From Rhodothalassium salexigens DSM 2132 (GTDB lineage: Bacteria > Pseudomonadota > Alphaproteobacteria > Sphingomonadales > Rhodothalassiaceae): a stretch of 64,000 nt of DNA. Location: the NCBI RefSeq assembly GCF_004341375.1, contig NZ_SLXO01000008.1:1-64000 (forward strand), read 5' to 3'. The notes below the pieces were generated by a model. It worked only from the letters and a program-made list of their open reading frames with translations, was not told where the DNA came from and did not search any database. Position 1 is the stretch's first letter; every line of letters begins with the position of its first letter. Positions 54,032-63,700 of the stretch are shown here, piece by piece. The translations under genes were made by a program, and so were the position numbers.

Positions 54032-55303
54032 ATGTGGTCGCCGTCCGACACGCCCGACTGGCTGCGCACCGGGCTCGATCATCTGTGGTTCCCCTATACC
54101 CAGATGAAGACCATGACGCCGCCCTTGCCGGCGGTGGCAACCCGGGGCAGCGAGATCGTGCTCGCCGACGGGCGTCGGTTGGTCGACGGTGTCGCCAGTT
54201 GGTGGACCGCCGCCCACGGCTACAACCATCCCCATATTCTGACCGCCATGGCCGAGCAGATGGCGCGTCTGCCCCATGTGATGTTCGGCGGCCTGATGAA
54301 CGAGCCGGCCGCGCGCCTTGCCGGGCGACTGGCGGCCAAGCTGCCGGGCGACCTGAACCGCTGCTTCTTCGCCGAATCGGGGTCGGTCAGCGTCGAGGTG
54401 GCGATGAAGATGGCCGTGCAGTACCGGCTCAATCGGGGCGAGCAGCGGTCCAAGATCCTGTGCTTCGAGGGTGGCTATCACGGCGATACCATCGCCACCA
54501 TGGCGGTGTGCGACCCCGAAGAAGGCATGCACAGCCGCTTCGCCGGGCTGTTGCCGCGCCATGTGGTGGCCCCGCTGCCGGTGGACGGCGAACGCCGTGG
54601 CCATGTGGCCGCCCTGGTCGAGGCGCACGGCCACGAACTGGCGGCGATCCTGATCGAGCCGTTGGTCCAGGGGGCCGGCGGCATGCGCTTCCACGACGCC
54701 GACTTGTTGCGTTTTCTGCGCGACCTGGCCGACGCCCACGGGCTGATGCTGATCTTCGACGAGATCTTCGTGGGCTTCGGCCGCACCGGCGCGCTGTTCG
54801 CCTGCGAGAAGGCCGGCGTGGTGCCCGACATCGTCACCCTGTCGAAGGCGCTCACCGGCGGTGTGGCGCCGCTGTCGGCCTGCGTCGCCACCGAGCGGGT
54901 GTTCGAGGGCTTCTGGTCTGACGATCCCGAGCACGCGCTGATGCACGGGCCCACCTACATGGCGCACGCGCTCGGCTGTGCCGCGGCCAATGCCTCGCTC
55001 GACCTGTTCGAGACCGAGGACCGGCTGGCCCAGGCCGCCGCCATCGAGGCGCAACTGGCCGCCGAACTGGCGCCGGCGCGCGACCTGCCCGGCGTGCGCG
55101 ACGTGCGCACCCTGGGCGCCATCGGGGTGGTCGAACTGGATACGCCGCCCGACACCGAACGCCTGCGCGCCCGGTTCATCGATCGCGGCGTGTGGGTGCG
55201 GCCGTTCGGCTCGATCGTCTATCTGACCCCGGCGCTGACCATCGCACCCGACGACCTGTCGCGCCTGACCGGGGCGATTATTGCCGAGTTGCGCGCCGGT
55301 TAG
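54032..55303 (+). CDS. bioA: adenosylmethionine-8-amino-7-oxononanoate aminotransferase
   Basis: This 423-residue class-III PLP aminotransferase catalyses the BioA step of biotin synthesis, making 7,8-diaminopelargonate with S-adenosylmethionine as amino donor. The start WSPSDTPDWLRTGLDHLWFPYTQMK is typical of BioA (the WxPYTQM signature), ILIEPLVQGAGGM carries a conserved loop, DEIFVGFGRTG the cofactor Asp, and TLSKALTGG the PLP lysine. ATG at 54032 follows AAGGAG by seven bases. No other biotin gene lies nearby. Confidence 0.9.
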   Translation: MWSPSDTPDWLRTGLDHLWFPYTQMKTMTPPLPAVATRGSEIVLADGRRLVDGVASWWTAAHGYNHPHILTAMAEQMARLPHVMFGGLMNEPAARLAGRLAAKLPGDLNRCFFAESGSVSVEVAMKMAVQYRLNRGEQRSKILCFEGGYHGDTIATMAVCDPEEGMHSRFAGLLPRHVVAPLPVDGERRGHVAALVEAHGHELAAILIEPLVQGAGGMRFHDADLLRFLRDLADAHGLMLIFDEIFVGFGRTGALFACEKAGVVPDIVTLSKALTGGVAPLSACVATERVFEGFWSDDPEHALMHGPTYMAHALGCAAANASLDLFETEDRLAQAAAIEAQLAAELAPARDLPGVRDVRTLGAIGVVELDTPPDTERLRARFIDRGVWVRPFGSIVYLTPALTIAPDDLSRLTGAIIAELRAG

Positions 55304-55471
55304 GCCGGTCAAGCCCGCCCCGACCCGGCAAGGGCTGCCATGGGGGCCGCTCTCGCCGGGTGGCTAAGGCGCCGGTTTTCTCGGGTTAATCGGTTTGGCA
55401 GAAAACTTGCTTTCGTCGAGGGGCACAGGCCGTTGCGATGGCCGCCCTTCGACGAACGCGGAGATCTGTCC

Positions 55472-55684
55472 ATGAGTGTGAACCGAGCCGATTACCACGC
55501 CTTCCTCAAGCAGGTGGAAGTGGCTTTGGAGACCGCCCTGGAGGACCAGCCTGCGGCCCAAGCCCCCTATCGCGACCAGTTGGAGGCGATGCACGACGAG
55601 GTGGTGCGCACCCGGGCCGCCTTGTGCGACAAGCACCGGACGGCGTCGCGGGTCGCGCGCGGCAACGGCCTGGCGGCAGACTGA
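55472..55684 (+). CDS. small hypothetical protein
   Basis: This 70-residue hydrophilic, helical protein reads MSVNRADYHAFLKQVEVAL and then a second helix EAMHDEVVRTRAALCDKH. GGAG lies nine bases before the ATG. It has no membrane segment and no recognised family. It could be a small regulatory or accessory helical protein. An in-frame upstream start at 55340 is not favoured because the extra sequence looks like basic leader. Confidence 0.45.
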   Translation: MSVNRADYHAFLKQVEVALETALEDQPAAQAPYRDQLEAMHDEVVRTRAALCDKHRTASRVARGNGLAAD

Positions 55685-55852
55685 CCGGCGCCGCCAGCCC
55701 ATAAGGACTTGCCGCCAGGGCATGGGGCTTGTGGTCTCGGCGCCGCCGATGTCCGGTGCCGGCGCTTGCCGGGCGGTGTGGGCTCGGCTAGAGCGGGGCG
55801 AAGCCGGGCCTGGTCGCCCGGACGTCAGCCCTGGATCGGGAGCCGGTGACCC

Positions 55853-56299
55853 ATGAGCGTTTGCGTCAATCCCCATATCGCGCCCGAGCGGCGCCTGGAC
55901 GTGGTGTTGGTGGCCGCCGCCGCCCTGGTCGATGCCGACGGCCGCGTGCTGATCGCCGAGCGCCCGCAAGGCAAGGCGATGGCGGGCTTGTGGGAGTTTC
56001 CCGGTGGCAAGGTCGAGCCCGGCGAGATCCCCGAGGCCGCGCTGGCGCGCGAACTGGCCGAGGAATTGGGCATCGAGGTGGCGCCGGCCTGTTTCACGCC
56101 GCTCAGCTTCGCCTCGCACAGCTATGACGATTTTCACCTGTTGATGCCGCTTTATCTGGCCTATCGCTGGGAGGGCGCGGTGCGCGCGCTGCACCATGCC
56201 GACCTGGCCTGGGCGCGGCCGCGCGATCTGGCGCGCTATCCCATGCCGCCGGCCGACGCGCCGCTGCTTGCTGCCCTGCGCGACCGCCTGGGCGCCTGA
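55853..56299 (+). CDS. mutT: MutT-type Nudix hydrolase
   Basis: This 148-residue Nudix hydrolase has the box GGKVEPGEIPEAALARELAE followed by ELG, satisfying the GX5EX7REUXEEXGU pattern from residue 52. The surrounding sequence (LIAERPQGKAMAGLWEFPGGK) is that of the MutT/8-oxo-dGTP pyrophosphohydrolase group, which cleans the nucleotide pool. It starts 168 bases after the small hypothetical gene and converges on the methyltransferase. Confidence 0.9.
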   Translation: MSVCVNPHIAPERRLDVVLVAAAALVDADGRVLIAERPQGKAMAGLWEFPGGKVEPGEIPEAALARELAEELGIEVAPACFTPLSFASHSYDDFHLLMPLYLAYRWEGAVRALHHADLAWARPRDLARYPMPPADAPLLAALRDRLGA

Positions 56300-56319
56300 C
56301 GCGCGGGGCGCGGGCGTCG

Positions 56320-57210
56320 CTAGCGGCGCGGCACCCGGACCTCGCGGGTGTCGAGCGCGTCGGCCAGGCGCTGCTTGGCGCTGCCCGGTTGCAGCGGCTT
56401 GGGCTGGTCCGGCCCCGGCGACCAGCCGGCGAGGAAGATCAGGTCCACGGTCATCGGAACCCGCCCGTCGCCGCCGGCGTAGCGCGCGCCATAAAGCTCG
56501 ACGGCGCGCGCCAGCACGTCGCGGCGCAAGGCGCAGCGCTCGCGGTCGGCCAGGGCATTGCCTTCGCCCATGGCGCCCAATTCGCGCAGCAGCGTCACCG
56601 GGTCGGCGTAGCGCACGGTCAGCCGCTCGGTATCGGCCACCGGCATGGCGAAGCCCGCGCGCTGCAACAGCCCGCCCAGGTCGCGCACGTCGGCCATGGG
56701 CGAGATCCGCGGGGCGACGCCGCCGCGCAGCTCGGCCTCGGCCTCGGTCAGGCAGTGGCGCAATTCGCGCAGCGTCTCGCCGCCCATGAGCACGGCGGAG
56801 AATAGCCGGTCGGGCTTCAGCGCCCGGTTGATCTGGATCAGGCTTCCGGGCAGGTCGTTGACCCAGTGCAGCGACAGCACGCTGACCACCAGGTCCAGGC
56901 TTGCCTCGGCAAACGGCAGCCATTCCTCGTCGGCGGCCAGGCGCGGGGTGCCGGGGCCGGTGCGGGCCAGGGCCGCGGGGCTGAGGTCGGCGGCGATGGT
57001 GTGGCGCGCCGGTAGCCGGCCAGCCAGACCGCTGCGCCCGGCGCTCAGGTCGAGCGCCACATCGAAGTCGCGACGGACATCGCCAAGGCGTTCCAGCAGG
57101 GCGTCGGCGGCGGCGGCGAACAGAAAGTCCACGTCGGCAAAACCGGGCGCGGCGCGGTCGCGGTGCCGGCGCACCGCCTGGCGGTCGAAAATGCGCGGCG
57201 GTGCGGTCAT
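56320..57210 (-). CDS. class I SAM methyltransferase, NDUFAF5/BioC-like
   Basis: This 296-residue protein begins MTAPPRIFDRQAVRRHRDRAA, the usual start of the alphaproteobacterial NDUFAF5-like group. The SAM-binding core shows VALDLSAGRSGLAGRLPA (G-rich motif I), then AADEEWLPFAEASLDLVVSVLSLHWVND. The second glycine of the motif is replaced by Ala/Arg-type residues, so cofactor binding may be altered. The family methylates an arginine of the NADH dehydrogenase NDUFS7 in mitochondria; the bacterial target is inferred. ATG at 57210 is preferred over an upstream in-frame start. Confidence 0.82.
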   Translation of the reverse strand: MTAPPRIFDRQAVRRHRDRAAPGFADVDFLFAAAADALLERLGDVRRDFDVALDLSAGRSGLAGRLPARHTIAADLSPAALARTGPGTPRLAADEEWLPFAEASLDLVVSVLSLHWVNDLPGSLIQINRALKPDRLFSAVLMGGETLRELRHCLTEAEAELRGGVAPRISPMADVRDLGGLLQRAGFAMPVADTERLTVRYADPVTLLRELGAMGEGNALADRERCALRRDVLARAVELYGARYAGGDGRVPMTVDLIFLAGWSPGPDQPKPLQPGSAKQRLADALDTREVRVPRR

Positions 57211-57626
57211 CGCCGGCCCCCGCGTGCGCGGTGGCCGATTCTGGGGTCGATTTTGGCGCCGATGGTCGGGACGGGAAGGCCGCGAAAGCTCTGCATGGGG
57301 CATCACCCTGTGGGTCGGGGAGGGGCGGGGGCGCCGGCCGGCGCCGCACCCGGCGCAGACTTGGGGTCAAATCGCCGCCGCTGCAAGCCCCGGGCGGTGC
57401 CGGGGCGTCGCTCGGGAGGGGGCTCGGACCGCGCTCGGGGGGGGCAGGGCCGCCCGGTTCTCGTTCCCCCGTCCCCCCGTCCCCCGTCCCCCGTCCCCCG
57501 TCCCCCGTCCCCCGTCCCTGGCACCGCGGCGGTCGGGGCGGGTGCCCGGTCCGGCGGGGATTTCGTTTCGGGCCCGCAGCCAGTATGCAAGGGGCTGCCG
57601 ATCACGCTTTCGCGGAGTTGCCGGTC
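57211..57626. other. 416-base intergenic region with C-rich tandem repeat
   Basis: The divergent gap between the methyltransferase and the esterase-like protein holds a C-rich tandem repeat (57465-57518). A possible shorter start codon at 57585 for the downstream gene lies inside it. No separate gene is convincing. Confidence 0.5.
57465..57518. repeat. tandem 7-base GTCCCCC repeat
   Basis: About seven copies of the unit GTCCCCC (with one expanded copy) run head to tail. The stretch is almost pure C/G/T on the plus strand and could fold or slip; there is no spacer-repeat layout as in CRISPR. Confidence 0.85.
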
Positions 57627-58682
57627 ATGCCGTTCGTCCCGATCACCTCGCTTCGTCTGGCGCTCGTCGCCGTGGTTCTGGCCAGTTTCGGCGCGCTCGG
57701 CGTCTTGTGGGCGGCCGATGAGATGGCGTCGGGGAGCGCGCCGGTCGAGATCGCCGTCCAGCCGGTGCCGCTCGACCCGCGCGCGCCCCAGGTCCACCGG
57801 GTCGGGCGGCTGGCCTATGCCGGGGGGCTGGCGCTGACCGCGCGGGCCGAGGGCTTCGGCGGCTTCTCCGCGCTGGCCCACGACCCCGCCACGGGCGACC
57901 TGATCGCGCTCAGCGATCGCGGGCGCTGGCTGGCCATGACGCCCCGGTGGCGCGACGGCCGGCTTGTGGGAGCGAAGGCGGCCGGGGCGTTGCGGCCGCT
58001 GATCGGCGCCGACGGCAAGGCGCTGTCCGGGCGCGCGGCGGACGCGGAATCGCTGGCGGTCACCGACACAGCGCTCGTGGTGGCGTTCGAACAGGATCAC
58101 CGGTTGCTCGCCTATCCGCGCCGGCCGGGGGCGCCGCTGGCCGACGCCTTGGCGCACCGGCCCGAGCCCTGGCCGCTGCCCGACGCGGTCGGCGACCTTG
58201 CCGCCAATGCCGGGCTCGAAGCGGTCAGCGGGCTCGGTGACGGGCGCGTCGTGGCGCTCGCCGAGGGCCGGCGCGACGACACCGGCGCCTATGGCGGCTG
58301 GCTGGTGGATCGCGACGGGAGCGCTCGGGCGGTGGCGGTCGCGCGCCAGGGCCAGCACCGGCCCACCGGGCTCGACCGGCTGCCGGGCGGCGATCTGGTG
58401 ATGAGCTTGCGCCATTTCTCGCCGCTCAGCGGGGTATCGATCCAGGTCGCCCGGCTGTCGGCCGGGGCGCTCGCGTCGGCGGCCATCGTCGCGCCCGAGC
58501 CCCTGGCAACGCTCGGGCCGCGCATGACCGTGGACAATATCGAAGGCATCGCCGTGGCGCCGCATGGGGATGGCGTGCGGCTCTATCTGATCGCCGACGA
58601 CAATTTCAACGCCCTGCAACGCACGCTGTTGCTGGCCTTCACGCTGGATGATGCCGGTGCGGCGCCAGCCGACGGCGGCTGA
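57627..58682 (+). CDS. esterase-like activity of phytase family protein
   Basis: This 351-residue secreted protein has a signal peptide (residues ~7-29, ending LWAADE) and the family pattern GGFSALAHDPATGDLIALSDRG at residues ~75-96, ADAESLAVTDTALVVAFEQDHR, NAGLEAVSGLGDGRVVALAEG, and DNIEGIAVAPHGDGVRLYLIADDNFN, with the repeated Asp/Glu signatures of a calcium-binding propeller. Members are annotated as esterase-like phytase relatives, with uncertain substrates. ATG at 57627 is chosen because it heads the signal peptide; 57585 is an alternative. Confidence 0.8.
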   Translation: MPFVPITSLRLALVAVVLASFGALGVLWAADEMASGSAPVEIAVQPVPLDPRAPQVHRVGRLAYAGGLALTARAEGFGGFSALAHDPATGDLIALSDRGRWLAMTPRWRDGRLVGAKAAGALRPLIGADGKALSGRAADAESLAVTDTALVVAFEQDHRLLAYPRRPGAPLADALAHRPEPWPLPDAVGDLAANAGLEAVSGLGDGRVVALAEGRRDDTGAYGGWLVDRDGSARAVAVARQGQHRPTGLDRLPGGDLVMSLRHFSPLSGVSIQVARLSAGALASAAIVAPEPLATLGPRMTVDNIEGIAVAPHGDGVRLYLIADDNFNALQRTLLLAFTLDDAGAAPADGG

Positions 58683-58702
58683 GCATCAGGCCTTGCGGAC
58701 AC

Positions 58703-58738
58703 ACAAAAACCGGCCGCGCGAGGACCGCGCGGCCGGTT
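58703..58738. terminator. bidirectional strong rho-independent terminator
   Basis: A 13-base perfect stem (AACCGGCCGCGCG and its complement) with a 5-base loop is followed on the minus strand by TTTTTGTG. It lies after rpmB and also between the converging esterase-like gene and rpmB. Confidence 0.93.
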
Positions 58739-58770
58739 CTTAAGGTCGGTCACCGACGGGTGGGCGGCGA

Positions 58771-59067
58771 TCAGGCCGCCGCGGTGTCGGCGTGCTTGGC
58801 TTCGATCTGCTTCTTCAGCTTGGCCGCCTTGGGCGCCAGTTTGGTCGCCGGGGTGGTCAGCAGGAAGTTGTCGAGCCCGTCATTGTGGTCGACGGTGCGC
58901 AGCGCTGCGGTCGAGACCTTCAAGGTCACCGAGCGGCCGAGCACATCGCTCCAGAACGAGACATTTTGCAGGTTCGGCAGATAGCGCCGCTTGGTGCGGA
59001 TGTGTGAGTGGCTCACATTCATCCCCACCAGGGGCTTCTTGCCGGTCAGTTCGCACATACGCGCCAT
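58771..59067 (-). CDS. rpmB: 50S ribosomal protein L28
   Basis: This 98-residue basic protein begins MARMCELTGKKPLVGMNVSH and has RRYLPNLQNVSFWSDVLGRSV, the L28 core. It belongs to the large ribosomal subunit. GGAAG lies seven bases before the ATG at 59067. It has an 18-base tandem repeat in its leader and a strong terminator downstream. Confidence 0.97.
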   Translation of the reverse strand: MARMCELTGKKPLVGMNVSHSHIRTKRRYLPNLQNVSFWSDVLGRSVTLKVSTAALRTVDHNDGLDNFLLTTPATKLAPKAAKLKKQIEAKHADTAAA

Positions 59068-59530
59068 GGTTCGCTTCCCGATTCTCTCAGTCTCAAAGGG
59101 TCGGACAGTCTCAACGGGCCGGACAGTCTCAAAGAAACAGTGCCCGGCGCAGGCCGCGCCCAAGGCGCCCAGAGACCGGATTGAAATCAAGGCGAGGTCC
59201 ATACAGCGCCGCCGCCCCGGCGTCAAGCCTGCCCCGGCCATGGCGCGGGTCCTGCCGTGGTCCAAGGCTCCGGGTCTCTGGGGTCTCTGGGGTCTCGGGC
59301 GGGGAGCTCGGGGATGCGCGCCGCGATGGCCTGGCCCGGCGTGAGTTGACCCCGGCGCGTGCCCCGTCCGGCCGGCGCGGTCGCCCGGCCACCGGGTCCG
59401 CCGCTTTGCCCGGCTGCCTTCACCGGTCGCCTTGGGCGGCCACCTTGACCCGTCTGGGGGCGCGTTCCCATATGATCGGTGGTATGATATATCGTTCTGT
59501 CAGTTGAGTCTCGTCACACGGAAGTTCGCC
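59068..59530. other. 463-base divergent intergenic region
   Basis: Between rpmB and the NifX-like gene this region holds the 18-base tandem repeat of the rpmB leader, a triplicate of GGGTCTCTG (59272-59298) and, near 59,483-59,495, a TATGATATATCGT sequence about 45 bases before the NifX-like ATG. Its TGATATA half matches that of the Zur box before the znuD-like gene. No other gene is seen. Confidence 0.5.
59088..59135. repeat. 18-base tandem repeat in rpmB leader
   Basis: CAGTCTCAAAGGGTCGGA (59088-59105), CAGTCTCAACGGGCCGGA (59106-59123) and a partial third copy CAGTCTCAAAG (from 59124) lie head to tail, 21 bases from the rpmB start. On the rpmB strand they read as TCCGRCCCKTTGAGACTG units. 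Confidence 0.85.
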
Positions 59531-59950
59531 ATGAAAGTTGCCGTTACGTCGCAAAATTTCCGCACCGTCACCGGCCATGCCGGCAAGACCCGCCGGTTCT
59601 TGATGTTCGAGGTGGGCGAGGATGGCGCGCTCGCGCCGCTCGACCGCATCGACCTGCCCAAAGAGATGGCGCTCGGCGCGATCAAGGACCAGGAGGCAGC
59701 CCCCCATCCCATCGACGCCGCCGACGTGGTGCTGTCGGGCTCGTTCGGTGCCGGCTTCGCCCGGCGCATGGCGCGGCGCGGCATCACCGTGTCGTTGAGC
59801 AGTGAAACCGATCCTGAGGCGGCGGTGCGCGCCTATCTGGCCCATGGGCCGGTGTTGCCCGCCGACGCCCGCGACCCCGCCGCGCCGGGCCATGGTCATG
59901 ACCATGATCACGACCATGGCGGCTGCAATTGCGGCTGCGGCGGCCACTGA
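59531..59950 (+). CDS. NifX/NifB-family protein with His/Cys-rich metal-binding tail
   Basis: This 139-residue protein matches the dinitrogenase iron-molybdenum cofactor biosynthesis fold: MKVAVTSQNFRTVTGHAGKTRRFLMFE, an HPIDAADVVLSGSFGAGFARRM core (read in two), and a C-terminal tail GHGHDHDHDHGGCNCGCGGH packed with His and Cys. No nif genes are in the window, so a role in metal binding or iron-sulfur chemistry is more likely than nitrogenase. GGAAG precedes the ATG. The tail may bind zinc, nickel or iron. Confidence 0.85.
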   Translation: MKVAVTSQNFRTVTGHAGKTRRFLMFEVGEDGALAPLDRIDLPKEMALGAIKDQEAAPHPIDAADVVLSGSFGAGFARRMARRGITVSLSSETDPEAAVRAYLAHGPVLPADARDPAAPGHGHDHDHDHGGCNCGCGGH

Positions 59951-60001
59951 GGGCCAAGCCGATGCGCCCAGCACGGGCTGGGCTGTGCGCGTCCAAAGCG
60001 G

Positions 60002-60526
60002 TCAGCGGTCGGTCGCCGCCAGCGCGGCGTCGAAGCCGGCCCTGACCGCCTTGTCGGCGCAGACGAACACCACCCGCTGCACCGACGCGGTCGCGCCCGG
60101 TCCGGCAAGCCAGGCGCGCACCGCGCCGACCGCCACGGCGGTGCCGCGCGTCACCGGATAGCCGAAGACCCCGCACGAGATCGCCGGGAAGGCGATGGTG
60201 GCCAGTCCGCGGTCGGCGGCGAGGCCCAGGCTGGCGGCATAGGCGCGCGCCAGCAGGCGGTCTTCGTCCGCCGTGCCGCCTTGCCAGACCGGCCCCACCG
60301 CATGGATTACGAACGCCGCCGGCAGGTCGAAGCCCGGCGTCAGCCGCGCTGCGCCGGTGTCGATGGCGCCGAGCGGTTCGGCGGCGCGCGCCAGTTCGGG
60401 CCCGGCGGCGCGGTGGATGGCGCCGCACACGCCGCCGCCGGGCGCCAGGTCGCGGTTGGCGGCGTTGACGATGGCGTCGGTGGCATAGTGCGTGATGTCG
60501 CCGCATTCGGCGCGCAGGTCGACCAT
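60002..60526 (-). CDS. macrodomain protein, O-acetyl-ADP-ribose deacetylase-like
   Basis: This 174-residue protein is a single macrodomain of the YmdB type. The motif ATDAIVNAANRDLAPGGGV binds ADP-ribose, and the later GFDLPAAFVIHAVGPVW and AFPAISCGVFGYP stretches complete the pocket. It likely hydrolyses O-acetyl-ADP-ribose or ADP-ribosyl groups on acidic residues. ATG at 60526 follows AAGGAGG. It diverges from the helicase gene. Confidence 0.92.
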   Translation of the reverse strand: MVDLRAECGDITHYATDAIVNAANRDLAPGGGVCGAIHRAAGPELARAAEPLGAIDTGAARLTPGFDLPAAFVIHAVGPVWQGGTADEDRLLARAYAASLGLAADRGLATIAFPAISCGVFGYPVTRGTAVAVGAVRAWLAGPGATASVQRVVFVCADKAVRAGFDAALAATDR

Positions 60527-60724
60527 GGGAGCGCCTCCTTGTCGTCGTAACGAGGCCGGGCCGCGTGCCCGGCGGGACGGTCGCTGCCCCACAGATCGAC
60601 ATTGCGGGGCGGTTTGCCAACCCGGGTCACCCCAAGGCGCGACCGGCCGGGCGGGAGCCATGGCCCTGGCCACGGTGCGCCTGCTTGGGGTAGGGATCGC
60701 GGACGGCCCCTTTCACGGCTGGGC

Positions 60725-63700
60725 ATGACGATCATGATGGCAGAAACCGGGCGGCTCGCCGCCGTCCTCGGCCCTACCAACACCGGCAAGACCCACTATG
60801 CGGTGGAGCGCATGCTTGGCTACGAGTCGGGCATGATCGGCTTTCCGCTGCGGCTTTTGGCGCGCGAGATCTATGACAAGGTGGTGGCGTTGCGCGGCCC
60901 GACGCGGGTGGCGCTGATCACCGGCGAGGAGAAGATCGTCCCCGACCGGCCCGCCTATTGGATCTGCACGGTCGAATCCATGCCGGTGGAAAAGGACGTG
61001 GCGTTCCTGGCCGTCGATGAGGTGCAACTGGCCGCCGACGACCAGCGCGGCCACATCTTCACCGACCGTCTTTTGCGCGCGCGCGGCCGCGACGAGACGC
61101 TGTTCCTGGGCTCGGAGAGCATGCGCGGCGTGTTGAAGGCGCTGTTGCCGAGCATCGAATTCGTCTCGCGCCAGCGCCTGTCAAGCCTGATCTACGTCAA
61201 GCCGCGCAAGCTGCACCGGCTGCCCCGGCGCACCGCCGTGGTCGGCTTCTCGGCCGAGACGGTCTATGGGCTCGGCGAATTGGTCCGGCGCGGGCGCGGC
61301 GGCGCGGCGGTGGTCATGGGCGCCTTGAGCCCGCGCACCCGCAACGCCCAGGTGGAAATGTACCAGTCGGGCGAGGTGGACTATCTGGTCGCCACCGATG
61401 CCATCGGCATGGGCCTCAACATGGACATCGACCATGTGGCCTTCGCCCGTACCACCAAGTTCGACGGCCGCCAGATGCGCGACCTGACGGCGGCCGAGAT
61501 CGGCCAGATCGCCGGGCGCGCCGGGCGCTATGTGCGCGACGGCAGCTTCACCACGGTGGCCGGCAGCGACGACGGCGAGATCGAGCCCACCGTGGTCGCC
61601 CAGGTGGAAGAGCACAGCTTCCCGCCGATCAAGCGGTTGAGCTGGCGCAACGCCCAATTGGACTTCAAGACCCCGCAGCGCCTGATCGCCACCCTGGAGG
61701 CCAAGTCCGACATCCAGATCCTGCGCCGCGCGCCCGAGGCCATGGACCTGACCGCGCTCAAGGCGTTGGCCGGCGACGACTCGGTGGCGGCGCGGGCGAC
61801 CACGCCGGCGGCGGTGCGTCTGCTGTGGGAGGTCTGCCAACTGCCCGATTTCCGAAAGTGGTCGCCGGGCGAACACATCAACCTGGTCAAGCGGCTTTTT
61901 CTCGATTTGACGTCCGATCGGGGGGTGATTCCGCACGACTGGTTCGCGGCCCAGGTCGCCCGCCTTGACAATGTTCAAGGCGATCTCGATACGTTGGCCG
62001 CTCGAATTGCCTGCATACGCACATGGACCTATGTGGCGCACCGGCGCGGCTGGCTGAGCGAAGCGGGACATTGGGCGCATGTGACGCGCGGTATCGAGGA
62101 CAAATTGTCCGATGCCCTGCATCACCGGCTGACCCAGCGTTTCGTCGACCGGCGCACCTCTGTCCTGATGCGGGAAATGCGCCAGAAAGGGGAGTTGTCG
62201 GTGTCGATCGACGATCATAACGACGTCGTCGTGGAGGGTCATAAGATCGGGCGTTTGGAGGGCTTTACCTTCCACCCCGACCCCAGCGCGGCGGGCGCCG
62301 ACTTCAAGACCTTGCAGTCGGCGGCCGAAAAGACCGTTAAGGCGGAACTGACCCGCCGGGCCAAGCTGTTCACCAATATCGGCTACAAGACCGTCACGCT
62401 CGACGTGTCGGGCGGCTTCGACGCGCCGGTGATCCGCTGGCAGGGGGCGGCCATCGCCCGGGTCGAGAAGGGCGGTACGCGACTTGGGCCGCAGGTGGCG
62501 CTGGTCGACGACGCGCTGTTGTCGGGTGGCGAAGCGCAGATGGTCCTGGCCCGCCTGCAAGGCTGGCTCGACGACCGGATTCGCGAAAAGCTCGAACCGC
62601 TGGTCAAGGTGGACGAGGAACTGGCGCTGTCCGAGCCGAGCGAGGCCAATGGCGTCAAGCTTGAAGGGCTGGCGCGCGGCGTCGCCTTCAAGCTGCTGGA
62701 AAGCTTCGGCGTGCTGACCCGCGAGGATGTGGCCGGCGATCTGCGCCAGATCGACCAGGAACACCGGCGCGGCCTGCGCCGCTTCGCGATCCGCATCGGC
62801 GCCACCAGCCTCTACCAGACCGCGACGCTGAAACCCCATGCGGTCGAGTTGCGGCTGATGTTGTGGGCGCTGTGGGAAGGCAAGCAGAGCCTGCCCGCCC
62901 AGCCGACGCCGGGGCTGGTGACGATCCCGATCGACCCGCAGGCGCCGCGTGCCTTCTATCGCATCGCCGGCTTCCGGGTCGCCGGCGACCATGCGGTGCG
63001 CATCGACATGCTCGAACGCCTGGCCGACGCGGTCCGGCCGTTGGGGCAGAAAAGCCAGCAGTTCGAGGTCAGCCCCGAGATCATGGGCCTGGTCGGCTGC
63101 TCGGGCGACGACTTCGCCGAGGTGATGCGGGTTCTGGGCTACGGCCACGAGAAAAAGATCCTGACGCCTGAAGAAGTGGCCGCCGAACGCGAGGCCGCCG
63201 AGGCAGCGGAGGCTGCGGCCCAGGCTGCAGCCCGGGCGACGGCACCGACTGGGGCGCCCGAGGCCGCCACGGCCGCGCCGGACACCCCGGCGGATCAGGC
63301 CAACGCGGCACCGGCCGACGGGGCCGCACAGGCGATGCCGGAGGTGACCCCTGACGTGACCGCCGACGCGGTCTCCGACGCCAGGACGCACCCGGCGCCC
63401 GAAACGCGGGCGGCGCCCACCGAGACGGCGGAGGCCGCCGAAGCCCCCGAAGCCGCAGACGCCCCCGAAGCCCCAGAGGCTAACGACAATTCGCCCGCCG
63501 CGCCCGATGGCACGGCCGACGTGGTCGCCGATACGGCGACCGACGCCGCCGCCCAGGCGCCCGGTGCGACCGCTGAGCCCACGGCCCCCGATACGGTGGC
63601 CGATGCCCCGGCGACCGACGAACCGGCCTCGGCCGACGGCGCGACGCCCAGCGCGGCCAAGCCGGCGGCGCCGGTCGAGCGCTATCTGTTCAAGTGGGAA

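Noticed and set aside
57465-57518. CRISPR-like repeat
   Set aside because: The units are seven bases and contiguous, with no spacers.
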